NCBI GenBank assembly: GCA_964455935.1
Contig: CAYVZU010000113.1
Location: 1-13,150 of the forward strand
Reading direction: 5' to 3'
Source of the DNA: CAYVZU01 sp964455935
Lineage (GTDB): Bacteria; Fibrobacterota; CAYVZU01
DNA: 13,150 nt
Part shown: positions 8,901 to 13,150 of the stretch, piece after piece
How the letters are laid out: each line of letters opens with the position of its first letter
Numbering within the stretch: position 1 is the first letter of the stretch
Translations under genes and position numbers: made by a program
The notes under the pieces: model-generated
What the model was told of the DNA's origin: nothing
Databases searched by the model: none
The model's input: only the letters and a program-made list of their open reading frames with translations

Positions 8901-10280
8901 GTCGCCGGGGACAGCCTGCCGGCCGAGGCGCTGGGCACTGCCGGCAAGGCGCGCAACAGCCTGGCCGAGGTCTTTTTCCGCGCCGGCGATTTTCATGCAC
9001 AAAGCGCCAACCTGCTCGAGAACAGCCCGGTTCCCGACGTGATTCTCCGGGACCCGTTGCAGGTTGCCCTTTATAAGTCGAAGCTGCTGCAGACCGTGGC
9101 ACCCATCAAGGAAAAGGCCCTTTCGGCCTGGTTGGGCGGCTGGCGGCGGCTGGATTCCCTTAAGGTGGACAATGATTGGAGTCGCAAGCTGGCCGATGCG
9201 CTGGCGGAAATGAATTTCCGGCAGGGACACGATTTCGAGAAACTGGCGATCGAGATCCTCACGGATGCCAAAAAGCCCGTGGCCGAGGACCAGGACGAGG
9301 AACTGGCCTTTCAGCTTGAGGATGTGGCCTACGATCTTCAGGATGCGGCCTTGGCCCGCTATAAGGTATCGCTCGAGCGCGCTCAGCAGGACGGAATTCA
9401 AGGGCGCTGGACCGATCAAATACTGGATCACCTGGCCATCATGGATCCCGATCATTATGCCGCGCGAAAACATCTTGCCTTGGCCAGTGTGATCACCGAC
9501 TCTTCGTGGCGCTCGGCGCCGGGTTCGGCGAAGCCCGGGGAGGATTGGTTCAAACAGGGGTTCAACGATTCCGCCTGGTCCGTTGCCCGGTCCGGTCAGC
9601 CTAAAGGAAAGCTGCCGTTTCTGGCCGGACCGCCGTCGCCGGTGTGGGCCGAGCCCAACGAGACCACGGCCTATTTCCGAAAAAGTTTTATGCTGCGGGG
9701 CCAGCCTATCAGCGGCGAGATCAGCGTGACGGCCGATGACAATTTCCGGATCTATATCAATGGGACCTATGTGGCCTGCGACGATTCATCCGCCGAGGAC
9801 TGGATGCAGATCAAAGGGTACAATGTGACCGAGCTTCTGCGCAGCGGCCCGAACCTGATCGCGGCCGTTGCCATGGACATGGACCGCAAAGGATTCGCAT
9901 TCGCGGCCGTACTTCAAGCCAGGCTCGATACGACCAAAGCCAAAACCCAGGAATTGCAGGCGGCGGCCCCAGCCCAGGCGGCCGCGAAGGACCCGTCCGC
10001 CTCTGGCGGTCAATCAGTCCCTGCATCCGTTCCGGACGCGCATATAAGCAAAACCCAGTCCGGCGCTGCCTCAGGTCCAAAAAGCCGGAAGGAGTACGAT
10101 GCCGCTCTGTCCGAACTCTCGATACGCCAGAAACGAGGCGAGCGGTTTCTCAAGCGCGAAGAGGTCCGGATCGACAATCTGAAATACCAGCTTCGCCTGT
10201 ATGATAGTCGCATTGAAGCGGCCCGGAAAGAAATCGAATCCCTCAAGTCCATGCTCGAGGGCAAGAGGCGGAAGATGTAA
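5994..10280 (+). CDS. Giant exported TPR protein with C-terminal jelly-roll-like domain and coiled coil
   Basis: A protein of 1428 residues. Residues 1-21 form a signal peptide (MRSLLMLSAVLLTAASAPVFA). Residues ~25-65 are charged and helical. Multiple TPR-like pairs run from ~75 to ~840, for example AIRTYDRIVAEYPNSPYVDD, ALYRLGWCYYMEDRYPEAIS and ASRMYDTLVTRYPKSKHAPG. The A/Y-x-x-L-x-x-x-YP-x-S form is typical of periplasmic TPRs of the BamD/CpoB style. Residues ~840-1160 stay helical but TPRs are not clear. Residues ~1163-1313 look like a beta-sandwich of the galactose-binding or rhamnosidase-accessory type (FNDSAWSVA, TAYFRKSFML, VTADDNFRIYINGTYV, LLRSGPNLIAAVAMD). An Ala/Pro/Gln/Ser linker (~1313-1362) leads to a basic coiled coil ending in GKRRKM. 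No catalytic motif was seen. It is the last gene of the operon and overlaps the previous gene by four bases. Distant likeness to TPR proteins of gliding-motility clusters is possible but unproven. Confidence 0.88.
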   Translation: MRSLLMLSAVLLTAASAPVFAADADSLHHPFQDSIARVKERMTQRRRLADSLERRLLVERERLITQFELVVSSCPLVKFNDPIYIRLAELYYERAVARFEEALNRYEEDLERVDKGEISTEPEFPAYDFSEAIRTYDRIVAEYPNSPYVDDALYYKALCIEKQSGMALALGLYRALVEVHTQSEYRVEAMMKMAGYYFDHPRDPAGGFQKAAEIYKKVLAYRENRNFSEALYRLGWCYYMEDRYPEAISVFKYLIEEVEPDFDQAHADDRSNPLLRTEAVDFIAVSFFESNNLAGALEFLRLIGNRDYASLVLVRLGELYEEQQQYPAALDVYAALLGAYPLSAEAPVAQLARVRCHIRLKDEDSADSARIEFFGRFARGGQWQRANARSSQLAKLNDEAVQSLTAVADRQLARARAANARDLYAAAAGNYAKLIAVYNKSPGTYEAHWNMAVVLDQNLQDYPAALREYLRLCNDYLKQDKHRKEAAINAVAMAQNILASLPALAPDSLMRTGRLEPEARDLVSACANFLRLYPGDSEASRILFIAASTHYNRGLFKEAISFFQEIVKRTPQPKEFEASVQLIAQGFTGLGQHERAAEWYEKLIAVTASTEVRNEAFRRLVEARYRLAEAALTMGRFPEAALLFYEIAKRYPQSEYADVVLFSAAEAYEKLSQWRDASRMYDTLVTRYPKSKHAPGALFNAALDFERDSSFAAAGETYERLIRLYPQSPQMKDAFFNLALCYEKQGRLDRVAETHERYAALFPQAEDVERLLFESAKFYRRSNMNDRALKVFGRFSQGYPGNPLAVEALHVSGVILMDLGKRTEALARWEAAAALNARQKKAGAPGNDYWAAEAVFAMAAEYGRQYGDLRFTGTGEALRQSQKRKNDALLRAALKYEEAAQYRTVRIFEASLAIGRLYEDFALAFWKQDRPAAANPLKKIVFEKEIAEAVAQLILRAAGPYETVLKLVSVAGDSLPAEALGTAGKARNSLAEVFFRAGDFHAQSANLLENSPVPDVILRDPLQVALYKSKLLQTVAPIKEKALSAWLGGWRRLDSLKVDNDWSRKLADALAEMNFRQGHDFEKLAIEILTDAKKPVAEDQDEELAFQLEDVAYDLQDAALARYKVSLERAQQDGIQGRWTDQILDHLAIMDPDHYAARKHLALASVITDSSWRSAPGSAKPGEDWFKQGFNDSAWSVARSGQPKGKLPFLAGPPSPVWAEPNETTAYFRKSFMLRGQPISGEISVTADDNFRIYINGTYVACDDSSAEDWMQIKGYNVTELLRSGPNLIAAVAMDMDRKGFAFAAVLQARLDTTKAKTQELQAAAPAQAAAKDPSASGGQSVPASVPDAHISKTQSGAASGPKSRKEYDAALSELSIRQKRGERFLKREEVRIDNLKYQLRLYDSRIEAARKEIESLKSMLEGKRRKM

Positions 10281-10301
10281 TTCGTCTTGGGGATTGCCGG
10301 C
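10281..10301. other. 21-base convergent gap
   Basis: The stops of the giant TPR gene (plus) and fliS (minus) face each other across 21 bases. No hairpin with a T-tract is visible, so neither transcript has an obvious intrinsic terminator here. Confidence 0.6.
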
Positions 10302-10655
10302 CTACGCAGGTCGTGAAACACGGTTGAGCAGGCGGAAGGTTTCGGTGAGGTGTTCGAAAACGCGGATGCTCTCGTTTAGGGCCGCGTCATCGGCCCGGTC
10401 CAGGAGCCGATAAAGATAGTCGTAAAGCAAGAACAAAGCTTCGGAAACGCCGTCGCCTTCAAGCCGAAGCGCCATTTGCAGCTGCACCGCCGTATTCAGG
10501 GCCTTGGTGGCAAATTCCTTCCGGCGCTCGGGCTGCTCCAGAGCCTTGTGGACATATCTCAGCCCGGCCTCGTGCAGCAGAAGAATGCCCTTCATTTTTC
10601 CGGCCGTGCGGATTTGCATTTCCGAGTAATCGACTGCTCGATTCAGTTTGCCCAT
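10302..10655 (-). CDS. fliS: FliS-like flagellin export chaperone
   Basis: A protein of 117 residues that fits the FliS pattern. A tyrosine near residue 10 precedes an RTAGKMKGILLLHEAGLRYV helix, corresponding to the usual T-A-x-P-x-x-L-I-x-M-L-Y region. Then comes a middle helix (KALNTAVQLQMALRLEGDGV) and the typical ALFLLYDYLYRLLDRAD segment followed by a final helix (VFEHLTETFRLL). FliS binds the C-terminal helices of flagellin in the cytoplasm and delivers it for export. The gene is downstream of flagellin on the same strand, as expected. The ATG at 10655 is the first usable start because an in-frame TAG lies seven to nine bases upstream. No Shine-Dalgarno is visible before it. The length is close to the family norm. 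It could also be a diverged FliS-fold protein, but the flagellin neighbour makes the assignment likely. Confidence 0.75.
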   Translation of the reverse strand: MGKLNRAVDYSEMQIRTAGKMKGILLLHEAGLRYVHKALEQPERRKEFATKALNTAVQLQMALRLEGDGVSEALFLLYDYLYRLLDRADDAALNESIRVFEHLTETFRLLNRVSRPA

Positions 10656-10694
10656 CTTAAACTATTTGTAACGACTCGCGTCTCTCGAAAGAAT

Positions 10695-10834
10695 CATGAA
10701 ACCACAGAGAAACACTGAGGCTGGAGAAGAGGACACAGAGTGGGAAAAGATCTATTCCGGCGCGGTGCGCGCCGGAAAGATTTCTCTCTGTGTTCTCATT
10801 TTTTTTAACTCGGATTTCTCTCTGTGGTTTCATG
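10695..10834. repeat. Nested palindromic CACAGAG-type repeat element (~140 bp)
   Basis: Outer inverted arms are exact over 16 bp: CATGAAACCACAGAGA at 10695-10710 and its complement at 10819-10834. A middle pair is exact over 8 bp: ACACAGAG at 10733-10740 and its complement at 10786-10793, with near-matches beyond. The centre is a perfect 10-bp GC-rich hairpin at 10755-10777. CACAGAG-like words recur on both sides. There is no ORF and no obvious target-site duplication. It occupies most of the spacer between flagellin and fliS. It resembles palindromic intergenic repeats or a small non-autonomous element. Confidence 0.75.
10755..10777. terminator. GC-rich hairpin, possible weak terminator or attenuator
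   Basis: TTCCGGCGCG (10755-10764) pairs perfectly with 10768-10777 around a three-base loop. On the minus strand, the direction of flagellin transcription, it is followed by TAGATCTTTT, a poor T-tract. It could reduce read-through from flagellin into fliS, or it may simply be the core of the palindromic repeat. Confidence 0.35.
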
Positions 10835-10860
10835 GGAACCTGTATAGCTACAATTATTTT

Positions 10861-10895
10861 AACCTTCAACCTTCAACGTTTGGCGTTCGGCGTTC
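10861..10895. repeat. Heptanucleotide array C (5 x 7 bp) overlapping the flagellin stop
   Basis: Units on the plus strand are AACCTTC twice, AACGTTT once and GGCGTTC twice, in exact 7-bp register. The last unit contains two bases of the flagellin stop codon (10894-10896), so the array abuts the coding region with no spacer. Its GGCGTTC units are one base away from GGCATTC in array B. Confidence 0.75.
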
Positions 10896-11718
10896 AGTTT
10901 CCCAACAGCGCCATCAGGTTCTGCGAGCTCACCTGGTTGAAATGCTGCATCGAGGCAATCGATGTCTCGTTGAGCAGATTCTGGCGCACCAGGTCCGCCA
11001 TGCCCATGGCAAAATCCAGATCGCGAATCGAGGCCTCGGCTTCCTGGGTGTTGATGGCCTGATTGTTCAGATTCGAGACCGCGTGTTCGAAACGATTGAT
11101 CGTTGCGCCCACCCGTGCCCGCTGGGTATTGAGCGTGTCGATTGCCGTGCTTACGGCGGTGACGGCAAAACGCGCGTCGGCTGCAGTGGCAATTCCCGTG
11201 GCGGCTGTGCCCACGGTCGCGGAGGTGTAGTCGACCGAAGGCAGCGTCACTTTATCCCCGGCATTGGCTCCCGTTTGCACCTGGGCCGTTCCCGAGGCCA
11301 GCCCGGTTCCGGCGGCCGTCCCCTGGGTGTTGTACTGCGATGAGTTGGCGATACGATCGGCTTCGGCCGTCAATGCCTGGTATTCTTCATTAAGGGATGC
11401 GCGCTGATCGTCGGTGAGTGTACCGTTCGAGGCCTGCAAGGCCAGTTCGCGCTGGCGCTGAAAAATCGAGGCGATTTCATTTCCCGCGCCTTCGCCGATC
11501 TGCAGGGCCGAGGATGCATACTGAACATTGTCCGATGCCTGGCGAAAGCCGCGCACCTGGGCCATGAGCTTTTCGGCAATGGCAAGGCCCGAAGCATCAT
11601 CCGATGCACGGTTGATTTTGCGGCCGGTCGAGAGTTTTTCGAGGATTTTGGCGAGACCAAAAGTCGTCTGACCGATCTGGCCGATGAGGCTGGTACGATT
11701 GGCATTCTGGATCATCAT
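10894..11718 (-). CDS. fliC: Short flagellin
   Basis: A protein of 274 residues. The N-terminal D0/D1 helices are clear: LSTGRKINRASDDASGLAIA at residues 29-48, then ALQIGEGAGNEIASIFQRQRELALQ and a TDDQRASLNEEYQAL helix. The C-terminal D1/D0 half is also clear: INRFEHAVSNLNNQAINTQ, then EAEASIRDLDFAMGMADLVR, ending in NLMALLGN. Between them lie only ~45-50 Gly/Ala/Thr-rich residues (about 140-185), so the outer D2/D3 domains are essentially absent and the filament subunit is near minimal size. Flagellin polymerises outside the cell after export through the flagellar type III system. The first of two adjacent ATGs (11718) is six bases after a GGAGG, which supports that start; the second ATG is also usable. 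A sigma-28-type promoter lies 67 bases upstream. FliS follows downstream. Confidence 0.96.
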   Translation of the reverse strand: MMIQNANRTSLIGQIGQTTFGLAKILEKLSTGRKINRASDDASGLAIAEKLMAQVRGFRQASDNVQYASSALQIGEGAGNEIASIFQRQRELALQASNGTLTDDQRASLNEEYQALTAEADRIANSSQYNTQGTAAGTGLASGTAQVQTGANAGDKVTLPSVDYTSATVGTAATGIATAADARFAVTAVSTAIDTLNTQRARVGATINRFEHAVSNLNNQAINTQEAEASIRDLDFAMGMADLVRQNLLNETSIASMQHFNQVSSQNLMALLGN

Positions 11719-11724
11719 GGGGGA

Positions 11725-11729
11725 CCTCC
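11725..11729 (-). promoter_or_regulatory. Strong SD of flagellin
   Basis: GGAGG on the minus strand, with six bases to the first ATG (11718-11716) and nine to the second. It is the strongest SD in the window, fitting a highly expressed gene. Confidence 0.75.
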
Positions 11730-11784
11730 AGCAAGAAATCTATATTTCCCGCATCGTCCCTGATACGGACCCAGTCCATTTTAT

Positions 11785-11812
11785 TTATCGGCAGAAAAGG
11801 GTCGGGGCTTTA
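11785..11812 (-). promoter_or_regulatory. Sigma-28 (FliA) type promoter of flagellin
   Basis: On the minus strand a TAAAG element (11812-11808) is followed by GCCGATAA (11792-11785), which equals the enterobacterial FliA -10 consensus in all eight bases. Sixteen bases separate TAAA from the -10, against fifteen in the TAAAGTTT-N11-GCCGATAA consensus. The implied 5' leader is about 60 bases. This places flagellin in the late flagellar class. Confidence 0.85.
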
Positions 11813-11929
11813 ACTTTTTCTTTGCCATAACCATTTTTTATGTAATTCATTGATTCGCAACGACTTGGTGGTCGCCAACGAGAGCAAGTCCTCATCCGTT
11901 TAGCACTGGCGAGCTTGAATGAGAGCAAA

Positions 11930-11933
11930 GGAG
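11930..11933 (+). promoter_or_regulatory. SD of the GT87-like gene
   Basis: GGAG within AAAGGAG (11927-11933) lies three bases before the ATG at 11937 and six before an in-frame GTG at 11940. The short spacing leaves the exact start between these two open. Confidence 0.55.
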
Positions 11934-11936
11934 AAC

Positions 11937-13150
11937 ATGGTGAGCGATCCTGCGAACCCCGATTTGTACGGGAAGGTCGATGCCGCGCCCGGGTCCCGGC
12001 TGGGATCCGGATTGCGTTCCAGAAAGACTTTGATTGGGGCTGCCTGGACCGGCCTTTTTATTTATGCCTTGTTCCTGCTGCTTCTAATCGGATCGCACCC
12101 AGGCAAATACCAATGGGATTTCAAGGTTTATTACTCAGCCGCAAAGGCTCATTCGGCGGGATGGAGTCCCTACAGCAATGACAATCTTTCGAAGGCCTTG
12201 AATGAGCCGGTCTGGATCCCCTTCGGCTATATGGCCGAATGCCTGCTTCCGTTCCGGCCGTTTTTGCGATTCGAATATCGCCACGCGGCCGTTCTTTTCC
12301 TGCTCCTCAAGGTTATTGCCGCATATTTCCTGATCAGGCTTTGGCAATCCAGGTTCCTGGATCGAAAGACCGGTTTGCTCTTTTTCATCCTGCTTCTGCT
12401 GGGGTACAACAACACGTTTGTAACGGATTTCAAAGCCGGGAACACATTCATCTTTGCCGAGCTTTGCACATGGCTCGCTTTCTATTTTTTTCTGAAGAAA
12501 CGCTATCTGCCGTTCTGTATTCTCATCGTGGTCACCGCTTATTACAAGATCACACCCATCCTCTTTCTTGGGCTGCTCTTATTTGCGGAACACCGGCGCA
12601 AATACGCCTATCTTACGGGATCCCTGCTGGCCTTTGGGGCTCTTCCCCTGCTGAGCAATCTGCACAATCGCGAACTTTTCCTGGGCTACCTCGCCAATGC
12701 ATTTCAAGTCATGGGGGAGAGAAGTATCACTAGTCCTTCAAGTCTTTCATTGATCACAGACCTGGTGCTTGCTTGCTCGGAAAAGACCGGATGGGAAATC
12801 CCGGCAAGGACGGCGCCGATTGTCTATCTTGTTTTTATTGCGGCCGTACTGTGGGTGTCGTACCGGTCCGTTCGAAACCTGAGGGCCTCGGCGGTCCAAG
12901 ACCGAGACCGAGTTCTTCTGTTCTTCCTGTGCTTCTGTTACGCGCTGCTGGTTCCCCGGTTTAAATCCTATGCCTACATTCTGCTTCTCGTACCGACCTA
13001 CGATTTTCTTCAACGTTCATGGAACCTGAAGGCGGCTCCTTTTCTGATTATCGCCGTCTGCCTGGGACCACAGGATTATCTGCCCGGCCTCAACATTCTA
13101 TTTGATCTTATGGAGATGTATTCGCCGCTTTTCATCGCAGGCCTGTTCTG
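11937..13150 (+). CDS. Polytopic membrane protein, probable GT87/DUF2029 glycosyltransferase, 3'-truncated
   Basis: The frame from the ATG at 11937 stays open for 404 codons to the window edge. A ~30-residue hydrophilic N-terminus is followed by a first transmembrane segment (~residues 33-53) and then an exported loop with WDFKVYYSAAKAHSAGWSPY (residues 60-79). This matches the D-x-x-x-YY-x-A-A-x-A-x-x-x-G-x-x-P-Y pattern seen after TM1 in GT87/DUF2029 (GT-C) enzymes. D61 sits where the essential Asp of mycobacterial PimE lies. About nine further hydrophobic segments follow, with the family-like KAGNTFIFAELCTWLAFYFF and YYKITPILFLGLLLF stretches. Such enzymes transfer sugars from polyprenyl-phosphate donors on the outer face of the inner membrane; the acceptor here is unknown. 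The gene is divergent from flagellin, with its own SD. Its base composition looks less GC-rich than the TPR operon, partly expected for hydrophobic codons. It could instead be another GT-C family member. Confidence 0.75.
   Translation, partial: MVSDPANPDLYGKVDAAPGSRLGSGLRSRKTLIGAAWTGLFIYALFLLLLIGSHPGKYQWDFKVYYSAAKAHSAGWSPYSNDNLSKALNEPVWIPFGYMAECLLPFRPFLRFEYRHAAVLFLLLKVIAAYFLIRLWQSRFLDRKTGLLFFILLLLGYNNTFVTDFKAGNTFIFAELCTWLAFYFFLKKRYLPFCILIVVTAYYKITPILFLGLLLFAEHRRKYAYLTGSLLAFGALPLLSNLHNRELFLGYLANAFQVMGERSITSPSSLSLITDLVLACSEKTGWEIPARTAPIVYLVFIAAVLWVSYRSVRNLRASAVQDRDRVLLFFLCFCYALLVPRFKSYAYILLLVPTYDFLQRSWNLKAAPFLIIAVCLGPQDYLPGLNILFDLMEMYSPLFIAGLF

Larger units (their letters stand above)
11719..11936. 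other. Divergent spacer between flagellin and the membrane glycosyltransferase-like gene
   Basis: These 218 bases hold the flagellin SD, leader and sigma-28 promoter on the minus strand, and the SD of the rightward gene. An AT-rich block (about 11811-11855) precedes the rightward gene, but no convincing -35/-10 pair was found for it. A short imperfect dyad lies at about 11862-11890 (GACTTG and CAAGTC arms). No ORF is supported here. Confidence 0.5.

Noticed and set aside
300..9000. High frequency of GGCCGG/CGGCCG words considered as an uptake-sequence-like signal
   Set aside because: They occur in frame with Ala/Gly/Arg-rich coding in a high-GC genome, with no conserved flanks or regular placement.
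8661..9473. Minus-strand open frame opposite the giant TPR gene
   Set aside because: It is a high-GC shadow of the plus-strand coding frame, which has consistent TPR and helical content throughout.
10695..10834. Palindromic element considered as an intact insertion sequence
   Set aside because: It has no transposase ORF, no clear target-site duplication and is only ~140 bp. At most it is a non-autonomous element.
10696..11343. Plus-strand open frame running across the palindrome and the flagellin gene
   Set aside because: It translates the repeat element and heptamer array, then the antisense of a clear flagellin. No coding features of its own.
12239..12733. Plus-strand 164-codon frame inside the membrane-protein region
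   Set aside because: The alternative frame from 11937 gives a continuous polytopic membrane protein with family-like motifs over the same bases.

Overview
The window comes from a high-GC, flagellated, Gram-negative-type bacterium. The evidence is several Sec-exported tetratricopeptide-repeat (TPR) scaffold proteins with no cell-wall anchors, a flagellin with a FliA-type promoter, and a FliS-like chaperone. The phylum cannot be fixed from sequence alone. The mix of long periplasmic TPR proteins with a chitobiase-C-like/PKD/FGE-fold protein suggests lineages such as Fibrobacterota, Myxococcota or neighbouring candidate phyla (inference).

Positions 1-10280 hold four plus-strand genes read as one operon. 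They are: the 3' part of a TPR protein (1-999); an exported protein with about nine chitobiase-C-like beta-sandwich repeats, a PKD-like domain and a formylglycine-generating-enzyme-like (FGE) domain that lacks the first catalytic cysteine (about 1083-4217); an exported TPR/coiled-coil protein (4279-5997); and a 1428-residue exported TPR protein ending in a jelly-roll-like domain and a coiled coil (5994-10280). All the predicted parts are protein-interaction or binding modules and no catalytic motif was recognised, so the operon looks like part of an uncharacterised envelope-associated assembly.

Positions 10302-11812 hold a minus-strand flagellar unit: a short flagellin (11718-10894) with a strong SD and a sigma-28-type promoter (11812-11785), followed downstream by a FliS-like export chaperone (10655-10302). 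The 238 bases between them contain a nested palindromic repeat of about 140 bp rich in CACAGAG words. The flagellar unit converges on the TPR operon with only 21 bases between stop codons.

Positions 11937-13150 hold the 5' part of a polytopic membrane protein resembling GT87/DUF2029 polyprenol-phosphate-dependent glycosyltransferases. It is divergent from flagellin and runs off the window.

The most unusual non-coding signal is three short arrays with a 7-bp period (1005-1039, 4239-4266, 10861-10895). Each sits at a gene boundary, and the last runs over the flagellin stop codon. Together with the palindromic element, they suggest that intergenic space here has been colonised by repeats.
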